In this document: one piece after another, positions 44,081 through 56,967 of the stretch
How the letters are laid out: every line of letters starts with the position of its first letter
How positions within the stretch are numbered: position 1 is the stretch's first letter
NCBI GenBank assembly: GCA_014058105.1
Contig: JACGCM010002202.1
Location: 636,064-700,063 of the forward strand
Origin: Kingdonia uniflora
Taxonomy: Eukaryota > Streptophyta > Magnoliopsida > Ranunculales > Circaeasteraceae
Direction of reading: 5' to 3'
DNA: 64,000 nucleotides
The notes under the pieces: generated by a model
Told to the model about the DNA's origin: nothing
The model's database searches: none
The model's input: only the letters and a program-made list of their open reading frames with translations
Program-made: the position numbers and the translations under genes

Positions 44081-44099
44081 ATTGGCACCGTTTGTGGGA
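44081..44099 (+). other. Gypsy primer binding site (copy 1)
   Basis: attggcaccgtttgtggga directly after the LTR is of the TGGCGCC-type used by Athila/Tat gypsy elements. A second copy, attggcaccatctgtgtga, is at 52088-52106. Confidence 0.7.
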
Positions 44100-44539
44100 A
44101 AACCATACTTTTCTTTACCACCACTGATCTAAAACACTTTCTGAATGACAAATATGAATCTCTAAAGCCAATCTAGCACGGTAGGAGATCACAAAATTAA
44201 TCCGATACCAGGAGCAGTCGACCTGCACCGGGCAGTAGTCGAGCTTCAAAAACAAATAGCGACAGAAAAAGCCCAAAGATTCGAAGATTAGCGTATCCAC
44301 GCCAAAGTTCTTCAAGTGAAGAGAGACGAACGAAGAAAAGCCCTGGACTAATAAAGTCAAACACATCAAAAAGAGATGGAAAGACTAAGGAGGATATAAG
44401 ATCGACTTAATGGCCGACAAATGTCACCTCCACGGGACTGAAGTGATCATCGATCGAGAGCAACCCACAGAGATGATCAACCAAGAGAAGACAGACTGCA
44501 AACTTCTCGATCTAGAAATCTAGATAGGGTTTCTCGGCA

Positions 44540-45883
44540 CTTTGGACTTACATCTTCAACATCAACAACTCAAGGAAGTCGACGCACGCGTCACCAAAAT
44601 CCCTCACCGCCTGAAAGAAGACCAATTAGGGATCGATTGGGACCAAAAGGACAGGAAGATTTTGACCCACAAGTTACAACTGTACCAATTCTTCCACAAC
44701 AGTTCATCACTTTGGACGACCTAAACAATAGGATCCAACCCATAAACTCTGATATCCCAGGCAGGAGATATGTATTTGACAGGATAGAAACAAACCCCAT
44801 ATCCCCTAATCTCGAAGTTATGCCCATCCCCAAAAATTTCCATATGCCAAAATTTATTCAGTATGCAGGCCTGACTGACCAGCTTACCCATGTCCGACAC
44901 TTTATAGCCGCAGTTGGATTATATTCCAAACTCGATCACATGTTGTGCAAGCTATTCAACATGAGCCTAAAAGAAGAACCGCTTCGATAGTTCCACACCA
45001 TCCAAGAGGCCTCCATCACCACGTTCAGCTAGTTGCAGTATCTTTTTTAAGCCAACTATGCTTATGTTAAAGAGCGGGAGATCACTGTCGACTCCTTGTT
45101 CTTCTTCGAGCAGGGCGCCAATGATACATTGGCAAGCTTTTACAAACATTTTTTTTACAGGAAACAAGGAAAATTGGGAACTCATACCATAAAATTATCG
45201 TTCCAGCATTCACCTCTCCCCTGCACATCGGCTCTAAAGTTTGTGAAGAACTTACTCTGTACAAACCAAGAACAATCACAGAAATGATTGATGTAGTTAA
45301 TAATTACATCGAATTGGAACGATCAAAGAAAGATAAGATGAAAAGCTCTTCCGCCATCCATTCTCAAGAAACAACTTCGGCCACACTTCAAAGATAGACA
45401 ACTACTGAAGCACCCAAGCAGCGCGGCAGGAACACTGACAACAATAGAAGAAGGGACGGTAGACCCGACAGACCAGTCTCGATTCTTCCACCAATGACAA
45501 CGACTCTTTCCGCCATCTTACCAATGATAAAGGAAAATTAATGTTATCGAGCACCACAAACAATTCATGATGTCCCCACCAAGCCTCTATGTCAGTATCA
45601 CAATGTGCATAGCCACGAAACTGATAACTATTACTCTCTCATCCTATTAGCTGGAAGGCTTCATAATTATGTCGTCGACATCCAGAAGTTTCTCGAAGAT
45701 GAAGCAAAAAATAAAGACATTGAACAAAATTAGGTCCAGGGGCAAACTCGCCACCTGTACATGATTGAAATTGAGAAAGGAAAGAAAAAAAAATAAGACG
45801 ATCGGATTACATCTTATTATAAAATGACCTCCTCCGATAAATCTGCAAAACTTCTCCCTACCTCGAGCAAATCAAAATGTCCA
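44540..45883 (+). pseudogene. Gypsy gag, copy 1
   Basis: Readable from about 44637: PQQFITLDDLNNRIQPIN, NFHMPKFIQYAGLTDQLTHV, AAVGLYSKLDHMLCKLFN and KEREITVDSLFFFEQGAND, the retrotransposon gag core. The same blocks occur in copy 2 at 52750-53130. A stop follows LKEEPLR at 44988, and several more come later. It continues to tcaaaatgtcca at 45883, where the SIRE-type element entered; the rest resumes at 51721. Confidence 0.8.
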
Positions 45884-46880
45884 TAAAATTCCTTAATGCT
45901 TGAGACTAGTCGTTTTCGAATAAATTAGGTCTAAATCGATAGGTCTAAATTATTTTTAATTAATGGTCTAACCTTAACCTAGTTTAAATCGATTCAATTA
46001 TCTAATGTCAACAAGCAATTGGAAATTAAAGACAAGGCCAAAGATTTTTAACCCTGTGGGAAATCTTTCTCAGGAGAAAAACCTACAGGCCGTTGTCGAA
46101 TCACCCGATAGCTAAAACAATCTACTATTGAAAAAAAACTTCAATAATTTAATCACTTACAGACTCGATAAGCGCATCCCGTGGTTACCTCTCTTATAAT
46201 TAAACTTATTACAATCAATTCTGCGTTCTCACATTGCCTCACTTCAATCTCTCGTCGATGCTTCCTTTCTTGAATCGCTAAAGTTCCTCTGGTCATGATC
46301 TAGGTTTCTTGATCAATGGTGATTGATTCAAGATTTGAGTATTTTAGTTTGCTCTTGAATCTCTCAAGAAAGATCCTCCTCACTCTAATAAAACAATCCC
46401 TAGAAAAATAGGTTTTCAAAGAATTGAGTTCTGAAAAAAAGAAAGTTGTCTTTTATAGGAAAGTAGAAATCACGTTCTCTATTTGAATAGAAATAAATGT
46501 ATTCAAATAAAAATTAGGCTGAGCCAATCTATTCGAATAAAAAAAAATCTATTCGAATAAAAAATAGCCTGAGACATTCTATTCGAATACAATAAAATCT
46601 ATTAGAAAATAAATATTCCCAGTTCTATTCGAATAGAAAAGGAATCTATTCGAATAGAAGTTCTGTTATCTTAAAAAGACATACTTATTACCTTTTCCAT
46701 ACTCTGTTAAAATACATAGGGATTGATATTTAGAACAAGGAGTTAGAAACTCACTTACCTGTTCATTGTCAGTCCAGCTGTAGTCGTTCCACGTACACTC
46801 ACTGACGCTGAAAAACCATGAGATAGTGTTGACACCTACTCTAGATACTAAATGAAACAAACTCCAAAATTGATGTTTCA
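45884..46880 (-). repeat. SIRE-type 3' LTR with ATTCGAAT array
   Basis: On the minus strand it starts tgaaacatcaatttt and ends gcattaaggaatttta. 46480-46660 carries about seven TTCGAA-type palindromes in the setting ctATTCGAATa. Matches 50743-51720. Confidence 0.9.
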
Positions 46881-48727
46881 ATCTCCACTTTTGGTTCATT
46901 TTGTGTCAAAACTAGAACTATAGGTAATAAAAGAAAATTACAAACTTGATGGCTTGACTCACTCACTGAACATCCATTCACAAAACAAATATCCTCTGTA
47001 ATCCTTGCATACCAAACAAGATACATCACATAACCGTTCACATTCAAAATAAGGGATTTAGAGGATAAACATTACTTACCCGGTTTACCTGTCAGGAGCA
47101 TCTCTTCCCCTTTATGGCACAGATAAACAAAGGGTAAGCAAAACAAAATAGAATACTCAAATAGTTAATCTAAATAAAACGAATATGGAGTTAGGAAAGT
47201 ACTAAACACCAATACCCAAAAATAAAACTCATCTCCCCCTAAAAATAGTAACCCCTTTAAAATGAAACACAAGGGTGAGGATACACACGGGGAGTATTTT
47301 TGAAATAAGTAAGCAATAGAAGACAACACTCCCTCTAAAACAAGGCATGATAGAAAGATAATGAATCTATAATATCCTATAAAAACCAAGACAATGCCCA
47401 TGTGTTATAAAACAATCACTAAATGAATTACTTGGTTTGTGTGTGTGCATAGTCAGATAGATACCCGGTGTTCAACTTATTACTCAACCATAGTTGGAAT
47501 ACGATGTTGGAAAGTTATTTTAACTTAGGCCTTTCATGGTTGGTCACTCAAAATCACTGAGAATTGACTAGCAAGTACTCTGTGTGAGATATGAATATGA
47601 ATAAAAAGCAAATAAATAATCATATCTCATCAAAAACGGTGCACTGTGAGTTGGAAGATCTCATGGAAAGGAACTTCATTTATCATTAATGGTATCAAGT
47701 TAAAACTAATATAAACTTCTTATCTCTAATCTCCACTAATACAGATAGCGCCTAACTCAAGATCAAATAGGTCTTTGAATAGGTTATAATGAAGGCATGG
47801 GTAGGCTTATGATGGAGTAGGTGTTTTGCTGGCATTCTGAGACTACAGTTACACTAGCTATCTCTTAGTTCAAATCAACTTCACATTCTTTCACTCTTTC
47901 TTTTTGAGTACACACAACAAAAATACTTCTTCACTCTCCCCCCTTTTTTTCATGACACTGATTGAGATAATAAAAAGTTCTTTTGGAGACTCAATGTATT
48001 CTTCTATTCACCTTTCCCCAAAAATCACACATATTTTTCTTTTTTTCTCCTTTTTTCTTCTTCTCACTGAATAGTCTCAGAATATATGGGTATAAGAATA
48101 AAGAATTTGGGTAGAAAAAAAACATATTTTAAGGCATAAAGGGTTGCAAGTGGGGAAAAATGGTTAGAAATAATGGAGGCCAACAATGGGAGAAAAAAAT
48201 GCTTATTATCACATTTTCGGTTGGACACCGTCACTTTTACGCCTAGAATAAAAATAAGAAAGTTTTACTAGTATAACTTGACTTTGATGTTACCATTTGA
48301 CAATTGAGTAAAGAAACGAAATAAGATCAAAAATAACAAGATCAACAGAAGAGTAAAAATCATAACACTTGAAGCTAATAAACAAGGTCAGATCCTCGCA
48401 TAACATTAGGTATGAAGTCTCTACAGTTATTCTCACGTAGTTCTACTCACGATGAGCTTTTAGATTAAACAAGATAATCACTGACTATTGTGAGTTGATA
48501 TTTTACTAAATAATTATCTCATGAATGAATATACAACAAATGCATAGTCTAAGTCTAGTAAGGATATTTCATAGAAAAATGCTTCTAAAGTGCAAAATGC
48601 AGATAAAAAACCAAAACAATATCCTACTATCCTAAAAAAATAAAAAAAAATAAAACCCAACTGAGACTGGGTAAGAAACGTGCCTAAACACTGGAGCATA
48701 CTGATAACCCATCTCAGTTTTGATTTA
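46881..48727 (-). other. SIRE-type internal region without pol
   Basis: Between the 3' LTR and gag, where protease to RNase H would be expected, 1.85 kb of AT-rich sequence shows no copia pol motif in any frame. Apart from the purine tract at 46881-46896 nothing was recognised. Confidence 0.65.
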
Positions 48728-50700
48728 TTACCTTATTTGTGGTGACAAGTCATCCTTTCGCACCCAAATTGTACGAATTACCTTTTGAGGTGATGTTTCT
48801 GGAGCAAACCACCTACTCACATTCTCACTTTTCACATTAGAAAAATTTAAATATGACTTATATGTTTGTCCATTGAAAGGTCGAGCATATGGTTGACAGG
48901 GTCTAACAAATCTATAATAAGATGCAAGATGTCCCTTTCGACCATATATACTACAATAATAAATCTGAGAGTAAGAGACCCGTTTGGCGTGATTATGAGT
49001 AGTGGATATCATGTTATGTTTGGGCACCGAAGTAGAAGCAGTTGCTTTCACAAACTTTATGATTTGAGGAGTCTTGGCATTAGGAAGAGGTTCCACATAT
49101 CCTAGACCCCTTTTGTCACTATCCGTCTTTCCCATACATAACATTTTATTAATGTTCTTGGCCCCATGATAGATCTTCTCAAGTTTTTGCTGAGATAGAA
49201 CTACATCAAGCTTGGCCGAATAAAGTTTGTCCAAAGTTGATTTCATTTTCTCATTTACATCATTAACTTCACTTTCTAAAAACACAACTTTGTCATGAAG
49301 GTCTTGCTTTTCATTCTCAAGTACCTCTATCTCGTGACTTGGACTCTCAATTTTGTCTTAAAGTTCGCACGTAAGTGTATTAACTTGGAATTTCTAGACA
49401 TTGATAAGTTTATCGAGTTTCATACACTTGGCGAGAGTCTGAGCATACAAGTCCTCAAGATTCAGGTCTTCAAACTCATTTTGTTCTTGATCACTATGAT
49501 TTTTAACAGAATTTTAAAGTTCAAAAACATCATAGTTATCATTACCATAATTTAAAAAAGTAGGATATGCAAAATAATTTCTATTATCAATTGTTTGGGG
49601 ATGACTCTTATTATTATTATTCTCATCATCACTGTCATCCCAAGTAACGTTGATATTCATAACTTTGTGGTTGGTCCCAAATTTCTTATTGGGATAGCTG
49701 TGAGCATAATGACTAAGCTTATGACACTTATAACATTCAATTTAACTTAGGTTAGTGTCAAGGTTGGTCTGCTGGTTATTCACTTTATGTTGATCATGAG
49801 TTTATGACTTATGATTCACCGATTGCCCTTGTTTTTAAAATTGGCGTTGTTTCATAAGGTTTTTAAGCTGGTGACTTATATAGGCAATCTGTGAATCCAT
49901 ATCAGACCCATCATCATTATTTGAATCAAATGGGTTGTCAGCTTCTATGGTACCCTTAGAAGAAGAGGAATAAGATGAAGATTTAAAAGTAACACTTTTG
50001 TTCTTCTCAGGGTTTTTCATTTTCATCTTGAGTTTAAAAGTTTGCAATTTACCAGCTAATGTATCTGGTTTCATTTTCTTAAGATCCTGAGCTTCCTCTA
50101 TAGCATCACGTCTGGATCTAAGCTCTTAGGAAGGGATCTTAGTACTTTACGAACAATTTGAACATCCGAGTAAGTTACACCTAATACTGTACTAGTATTG
50201 ACAATATCACTTAGTCTCGCATAGAACTCATCAAATGGTTCATTCTCATCCATTCGAATATTCTCGAATTGTGAGGTGAGCATTTGTAATTTGCTTTCCT
50301 TGATAGTATCATCGCCTTCATGAGTTCAAACTAATATGTCCCAAGATTCTTTCATAATGGTACAGGCAGATATGTGTCAAAACTCACTTTGGCTCACAGC
50401 CATGAAAATAGCATTGCGACCCTTATTATTAAAACCTGCAACTTCTTTTTCATCCTCAGACTATTGATTCTTAGGCTTAAGGACCTCTTTAGTTCATTAC
50501 CCATTCATTTCATCATGGTAGGGTGTATCTATCCATCTTCGATAACAATCCAGACATCTTCTCCGGGTGATTGTGAGAATGCAATCATTTAGACTTTCCA
50601 ATAAGGATAGTCTTTGCCATCGAAGAGGGGCGGGCGATTTATGGGACCTCCAAAATTTCCAGAATCTATTAATCTTAAGCAATCGAGTAAGGATCCATGC
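48728..50700 (-). pseudogene. SIRE-type gag
   Basis: Minus-strand reading: NRPPLFDGKDYPYWKVKMIA (about 50640-50580); SQFENIRMDENEPFDEFYAR and RKVLRSLPKSLDPDVML (50283-50098, UBN2 gag); a Ser/Asp-rich linker with LAGKLQTFKLKMK and ISHQLKNLMKQRQF (50074-49835); a first knuckle near KCHKLSHYAHSY (about 49735); MLCMGKTDSDKRGLGYV (about 49145-49095); and a second, degraded knuckle CSIYGRKGHLASYY (about 48955-48915). These blocks are characteristic of SIRE-type gag. Stops at several points show decay. Confidence 0.82.
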
Positions 50701-50730
50701 TCAGGTTGTTAATCCTCGAAGCGTTACCGC

Positions 50731-50740
50731 TCTGATACCA
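50731..50740 (-). other. SIRE-type primer binding site (tRNA-Met type)
   Basis: tctgatacca on the + strand equals TGGTATCAGA on the minus strand, the classical copia primer site, two bases from the 5' LTR end at 50743. This fixes element polarity. Confidence 0.9.
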
Positions 50741-50742
50741 AT

Positions 50743-51720
50743 TGAAATTCCTTAATGCTTGAGACTAATAGATTTTGAATAAATTAGGTCTAAATCGATA
50801 GGTCCAAATTTCTTTTAATTAAATGTCTAACCTTAACCTAGTTTAAATCAATTCAATTATCTAATGCCAACAAGCAATTGGAAATTAAAGACAAGGCCAA
50901 AGATATTTATCCCTGTGGGAAGCCTTTATCAGAAGAAAAACCTACAGGTCGCTGTCGAATCACCCGACAGCTAAAACAATCCACTATTAAAAAAGAACTA
51001 CAAGAATTTAATCACTTATAGACTCGATAAGCACATCATGTGGTTACATCTCTTCTAATTAAACTTATTATAATCAATTCTGCGTTCTCGCAATGCCTCA
51101 CTTCAATCTCTGGTCGAAACTTCATTTCTTAAATCGCTCAAGTTTCTCTGGTCGTGATCTAAGTTTTTTGATCAATGGTGATTGATTCAAGATTTGAGTG
51201 TTTTAGTTTGCTCTTGAATCTCTTAAGAAAGATCTCTCCTCACTCTAAAAAAACAATCCCTAGAAAAATAGGTTTTCAATGAATTGAGTTCTAAAAAAAG
51301 GAAAGTTGTCTTTTATGGGAAAACAAAAATCACGTTCTCTATTTGAATAGAAATAAATGTATTCAAATAAAAATTAGGCTAAGCCAATCTATTCGAATAT
51401 AAAGCAGCCTGAGACATTCTATTCAAATACAATAAAATCTATTCGAATATAAATGTTCTCAGTTCTATTCGAATAGAAAAGGAATCTATTCGAATAGAAG
51501 TTCTGTTATCTTAAAAAAACATACTTATTACCTTTTCCATACTCTGTAAAAATATATAGGGCTTGATATTTAGAATAAGGAGTTAGAAACCCACTTACCT
51601 GTTCATTGTCAGTCCAGCTGTAGTCGCTCCACGTGTACTCACTGACGCCAAAAAATTACGAGATAGTGCTGACACCTACTCTAGACACTAAATAAAACAA
51701 ACTTCAAAATGGATGTTTCA
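50743..51720 (-). repeat. SIRE-type 5' LTR
   Basis: It starts tgaaattccttaatg and ends ggatgtttca on the + strand. It shares length, order and the ATTCGAAT array (about 51340-51500) with the left LTR, with many base differences. Confidence 0.9.
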
Positions 51721-51800
51721 GTCCATACCATATCACCTTCGAGGACTGTGACACCAGCCATGTAAAGTATCCTCATGATGACCCTTTCGTAATTATACCA
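51721..51800 (+). pseudogene. Gypsy copy 1 protease scrap
   Basis: ccataccatatcaccttcgag... encodes PYHITFEDCDTSHV, the same words as 53899-53940 of copy 2 (PYHISFEDCDTSHV). It resumes copy 1 after the SIRE-type insertion and breaks off at aaatagg, which also occurs in the LTR. Confidence 0.85.
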
Positions 51801-52087
51801 AAATAGGAAACTATTTATTTTGGTAACTGCCTATATCCATTATAAATACAGGCAGAGTATATGTTAATCCGATTTGCAACTCTAATATTCTTCCATATTC
51901 TCACGTTCTTACTTTTCATCAATTATAATAACTAGTACCTATTGGATTTCTAAACCTAAATCTTCATCGATTATAATAACTAGCACCTATTGGTTTCCAT
52001 GTAAAATTTAGCATATTCAAGTTTATAATTACAATTTCCTTATAGAAGTATTGGTGAAGTTTATCTTCCAAAAAACATGTCATTACA
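51801..52087 (+). repeat. Partial gypsy LTR (middle)
   Basis: It begins inside the LTR at aaataggaaactatttat (compare 57136-57155) and runs to the LTR end gtcattaca. The U3 part is missing. The join to protease sequence is at the shared 7-mer aaatagg. Confidence 0.85.
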
Positions 52088-52665
52088 ATTGGCACCATCT
52101 GTGTGAATACCACACTTTTTCTTTACCAACTGTGATTCTAGGCATCCCCATGACAAATATCAACCTCAGAAGTGCCTCTAGTACTTAGAGGAACCACGAG
52201 ATCAACCCCATACCCGCCTATCCAGAAACCATCGATCTGCACAATGTCGTGGTCAAACTTCAAAAGCTGATGGAATCTGACAGGGTCTAGCAGCTCGAAG
52301 ATCAGCGAATTCATACCCAAGCTCTTCAAGTCAAAAAAGATGAGATGAGGAAAGCCCTAGAACAGCAGAGCCGAACCCATCAGAAAGAAAAAGAAAATTT
52401 ACGAAGACATCAAGATCAATTCACTGTTCTTCAAGCGTCATCTCCCCAAGCCTGAAGTGATCATCGATCCAGAGAAAGAACTTTCCAAGAGAAGAACAAA
52501 TTCAAACTTTTAGATCTCGATCAAGGAACCCAGATAAAACTTCTCGATACTTTGGTCTTACTTCATCAGCATCGACTACCAATGGAAGTCAATATACACA
52601 TCACCAAGCCCCACCACATCCTGTGAGAGGACCAATGAAAGATAGGTTGGGACCCGAAGAATAAG

Positions 52666-53560
52666 GTGACTTTGATCTTCAAGTTACAGCCGTACCAAAT
52701 ACTCTTCAGCAATTTGAACAGTTGGATTCAAGCTATACATTCTGACAATCCTAGCCGAAGATCTGTTCTCGATAGGATCGAAACAAACTCTATTTCCCCT
52801 CATCTCAAAGTCATGCCGATTCTAGACAATTTTTACATGCCAAAATTTCATAAATATGCGGGACTCACTGATCCTCTCACCCACGTCCGTCACTTCAAAG
52901 CAGCAGTTGGATTATACTCCAAACTCGATCACATGTTATGTCGGCTGTTTAACATAAGCCTTAAGGAAGAACCTCTCAGGTGGTTTTATACTATTCTTGA
53001 AGGTTCGATCACCAGTTTTAGCCATTTACATCGGCTCTTTGAGTCAAACAATGCGTATGCTAAGGAGCGGGAAATAACAATCGATTCATTATTCTATTTC
53101 GAGCAAGGTATGAAAGAAACCATATCTAGCTTTTACAAATGTTTTCTGCAAGAAACAAGGAAAATTGGGAATTCAGATCCCAAAATTGTCGCTCCAGGAT
53201 TTACCTTCGCACTTCACATCGATTGTAAAGTTTGAAAAAAGCTTACTCTACACAAACCCAAGATAGTAACAAAAATGATCGATGTTGTCAATAGCTACAT
53301 CGAACTCGAGTGATACAAGAAAGATAAAATAAAAAGCTCCTCAGTCATTCATGCCAATGATGCGTTCTCATCGCTACATCCAAAACCAGCGAGTAATGTT
53401 GCTCCTAAGCAGCGTGGACGGACCACCAGTAATATCAGGAAGAAAGACGGGAAAATAGATAGACCCATCCTAGTCCTGCCTCCTATGACAACCACACTCC
53501 CCGCCATTTTACCAAAAATAAAGGGTAATGACTTATTTCGAGAAGTACAAGTAATTCTCA
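52666..53560 (+). pseudogene. Gypsy gag, copy 2
   Basis: The best preserved gag (52666-53235) reads NFYMPKFHKYAGLTDPLTHV, AAVGLYSKLDHMLCRLFN, WFYTILEGSITSFSHLHRLF and KEREITIDSLFYFEQGMKET. It ends after FALHIDCKV at a stop. Gag-like sequence continues to about 53560 with stops. It is the retrotransposon gag core of Tat-type elements. Confidence 0.85.
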
Positions 53561-53780
53561 AGTAATTCTTGATATACCAAACATACCCTTATGCTAGTAT
53601 CATAATGTACATAGCCATGAGACTGACAATTTCTACTCTCTGATACAGATCTTTCACTGTATTCTACTCGCAGGAAGACTCCACGAGTAAGTAGTCGATG
53701 CCCAAAAGTTTCTCGAAGAGAAGACGAAAAGAAAAAAGGTCAAACAGGAGTAAGGACAAGGTCAAGCTCGCTATCTTTAT

Positions 53781-54230
53781 ATGATTATAATTGAGAAGGG
53801 AAAGAAGATAAATAAAGACGACAAAATCACATCATGTTGCAAGATGACGTCATCAGAAAAATTTACAAAACTTCTACCCAGCTTCAGCAAAGCCAAGCGT
53901 CCATATCACATTTCTTTCGAAGACTGTGACACCAGCCATGTCAAATGCCCTCATGACGACCCACTGGTCATAATGCTCAAAGTAGGACAGGATTACTTAT
54001 ACACACTTCTTTTAAATATGGGAAGTCCAGCAGACATATTATTCAAAAGAGCAATTGATGTTCTAGGCCTCAAGGATTTGGTCAAAGCTTCGACAGCAAC
54101 TATCACAGGGTTTAACGGTTCCAAAGAATCTTCATTGGGAGAAATTATACTCTCTGTTCAAGCAGGACAGGAAACCACCTTTGTTAAATTCATTTCATTG
54201 ATGTTGAGTTCAAATATTTGGGGATCTTAA
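53781..54230 (+). pseudogene. Gypsy protease, active site changed
   Basis: PYHISFEDCDTSHVKCPHDD, then LLNMGSPADILFKRAIDVLG at about 54010-54070. In the family this is the aspartic protease with a D-T/S-G-S box; here the catalytic Asp is Asn and Thr is Met (NMGSP). The rest (ITGFNGSKESSLGEI) is normal. The frame ends at 54230. Confidence 0.8.
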
Positions 54231-54539
54231 GAAGAAGTTGGCTCCATTCTATTAAGGCAGTACCATCGATATTTCATCTGGCCTTACAATTTTCAACGGA
54301 TCACGGAGTTTATGAAATCAAAGGGAGTCAAGCTGTAGCACGAATGTGTAAAAATACCACCATAAACTCTCATAGAACAAAACTTCTGAAGGCATAACAA
54401 TTACAGTAGGAGCCACCTCCAATGTTCGAGCAACATGGCACTGAGGCGGCTGAATCCATAAAACTCGATGGACCAGGAAGAAATACCTTTATTGGCTCAA
54501 AACTTTCATCTAAAAAAGAGAAACCCCGTTACAAATTTT

Positions 54540-55960
54540 AAAGAAAAACATCGACATATTTGCATGGTCTTTCCAAGAGATGCCCGACATCGATCCATCG
54601 ATTGCATGCCACAAGCCTAACCTCCTTCTAGACAGTAAAGCAGTTGTGCAGAAGCATCGCAATTCAGCCTCCCATCTTCGAGAAGCAGTGAATGAAGAAA
54701 TAGATAAACTCATTTGCATCAGATTCATTCGAGAAGCCAAATATCCAAAATGGGTCTTAAATATTGTGGTTGTTCCAAAGAAGAACGGGAAAATAAGGGT
54801 CTGTGTAGATTTTACTAAGCCAAACAAATTCATACCAAAAGATAACTTTCCCCTCCCCCTGATTCCTCATCTCCTCGACTCCGTAGTAGGGTGCAAACTT
54901 CTTTCAATGATGGGTGCAGCTTCCAGTTACAACCAAGTTCCTCTTGCTAAAGAAGACCAAGAGAAGACAACATTTATTACGGAACGAGGTCTCTACTATT
55001 ACACAATTATGCCTTTTGGATTAAAAAATATAAGAGCCACTTATCAGCGACTTGTCACTCAAATGTTTAAAGATCACTTAGGGAAAATTATGGAGGTATA
55101 CATCGACGATATGATCTGCAAAAGCTTAAAATGAGAGGATCATTGCAGCAATCTTCAAACCATTTTTGATATCCTTCGTACTTATCGAATAAAACTAAAC
55201 CCAGAAAAATGCCAATTTGGTGTGGTATTAGGGAAGTTTTTGGGATATCTGGTTAGTAAAAAAGGCATAGAAATAGATCCGGCACAAATCAAAGCACTCA
55301 TGGCTATGTCATCACCACAAACCAAAAAAGATGTATAAAAGCTTACTGGCAAGATTGCGGCTCTACACATATTCATCTCCAAATCCTCTGATCGATACAA
55401 ACTTCTTTACCTCCTTCTTCGTGGGAACCCAACCCCAGTGTCCAAGAAATAGCCCAAATAAATCATCTGGACCCAGAATGTGAATTGGCTTTTCAAGATT
55501 TCAAAAGATACTTGGGGTGTCCTCCCATTATGAGTACCATTGTTGATTGTGAAATACCAACTATGTACTTATCGATAACAAATGACTCCAATTTCGTTCT
55601 TATTCGAGAAGACGATGGAGTGGAAAAACTAATTTACTTTATCAACAAAACTCTCATGCCTGCTGAAAAGAGATATACAACAACTAAAAAGTAGCTACTC
55701 GCCTTGGTGTACAGTTCTCAAAAACTTTAACCTTATTTCCAAACCTACCCCATCAAGGTCATCACCAAGTTCCCCCTCAAACTTGTGCTCTCTAAAAAGG
55801 AAAACGTTCAGAGGGTTCAACAATGGTCTGTATTCTTAGGTGAATATGATATTTCCTTCGAGCTACAAATATTAGTCAAAGCAGTAGCCAATTTTTTGGC
55901 AGATTTTTCTATCGAGACCCCGATTGGGAGGAACTTAAAGAAGTATTGGCTGATGATTTA
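54540..55960 (+). pseudogene. Gypsy reverse transcriptase and first RNase H
   Basis: 54580-55134 reads MPDIDPSIACHKPNL, FIREAKYPKWVLNIVVVPKK, GKIRVCVDFTKPNKFIPKDN, YTIMPFGLKNIRATYQRL and the catalytic box VYIDDMICKS. Stop at 55132. It continues with KCQFGVVLGKFLGYLVS and, after stops, RNase H pieces TMYLSITNDSNFVLIRED, VEKLIYFINKTLMPAEKRYT (55558-55690) and FLADFSIETP. In-frame stops make it inactive, but the RT core is nearly complete. Confidence 0.88.
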
Positions 55961-55979
55961 ATAGTATAACCAAATGCAT

Positions 55980-56602
55980 GGTCGTGAAGCACAAGATGGA
56001 GACTCTTTACAGACGGATCGACTGAACCACGACGATCAGGGATCGGTATCGTTCTCATTACACCATCCAATCATAGAAATGAAAAAGCTATCAAACTCAA
56101 GTTATATGCCACCAATAATGAAATAGAGTATGAAGCTATCCTGTATGGACTGGATCTCGCCATAGCACTTGGAGCAAAAGAAATAGCTGTCTACATAGAT
56201 TTCCAAATAGTAGCCAGCTATTACAATAAGACATTCAAAACATCAGGTAAAATGGTTGATTACGCAACTTTGGTAAAAAAAAAAACGAAGAAATTCAAAA
56301 CAACAATAATATCTTATCTACCCAGAGCTGAAAACTGCTACGTTGATGCACTAGCATACGTCACTACAATACTCGAAGACAGTGAAAAAAGAACTTTAAA
56401 CATCAAAGTAATCAAACATTCCAATCTCGATACAAGCTACACCATGCAGATTCAAGTTAACGAAGACGAAGATCCTGAAGATTGGAGAAGACCGTTATTT
56501 GCATACCTCAGTTCTAACACCCTCCCGGACAACAAAGAAGAAGCTCGATCACTCTTAGCCAAATGTCCACAGTTCAAAGTCCAAGATGGGGTCCTATATT
56601 GA
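55980..56602 (+). pseudogene. Additional RNase H (aRH) of Tat lineage
   Basis: LFTDGSTEPRRSGIGIVLIT (about 56005-56064), ATNNEIEYEAILYGLDLAIA, VYIDFQIVASYY, and a C-terminal stretch IISYLPRAENCYVDALAYVT. This is a second, archaeal-like RNase H domain with the D-G-S start and N-E-E-Y motif, diagnostic of Tat-lineage gypsy elements. A frame change lies near 56250. It follows the ordinary RNase H, giving the element two. Confidence 0.85.
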
Positions 56603-56967
56603 ATCACCGGGGGAGGTCTGTTTATCGAATGCATCTCACAAAAATAGGCATAAGTCAAAATCAAAGACTTCACGAAGGAATCTGCGCAGCTCACGTCTCA
56701 GGAAGATCACTGGCATACAAGGGGTATTTATATATCTAACACTAATGAATCACATTTCCCAAGAGTCAAAGATGGCAATTAAAATATCCATGGAGATTCT
56801 GACACCATGGTCAAACCAACCTCCTAGGGAACCACTTAAGGGCCCTACACAATTCACACTTATGGATTCGAGAACCCTTTTTCCAGTCCCACAACAAAGT
56901 TCCCGATACAAAGTTCATAATTTCTTCTCGACACAATAAGAAGCAATTGTATCGAGAATGGGGAGAT
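56603..56967 (+). pseudogene. Integrase stub and polypurine tract
   Basis: Only HEGICAAHVSGRSLAYKG (about 56673-56725), from the H2C2 zinc-binding start of gypsy integrase, can be read. The catalytic core that should follow for over 1 kb is absent. The segment ends in gagaatggggagat (56954-56967), the purine tract before the LTR. Confidence 0.7.

Larger units (their letters stand above)
45884..51720 (-). mobile_element. Non-autonomous SIRE/Maximus-type copia element, gag only
   Basis: LTRs of about 1 kb at 45884-46880 and 50743-51720 are flanked by GTCCA (45879-45883 and 51721-51725). A tRNA-Met site (TGGTATCAGA on the minus strand) is at 50731-50740. A purine tract, aaccaaaagtggagat on the minus strand, lies next to the left LTR (46881-46896). 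Only gag is present; the remaining internal part has no pol. The target is the protease start of gypsy copy 1. Confidence 0.9.

Noticed and set aside
48866..49105. Plus-strand open frame in the SIRE-type gag region
   Set aside because: Antisense to recognisable gag blocks on the minus strand.
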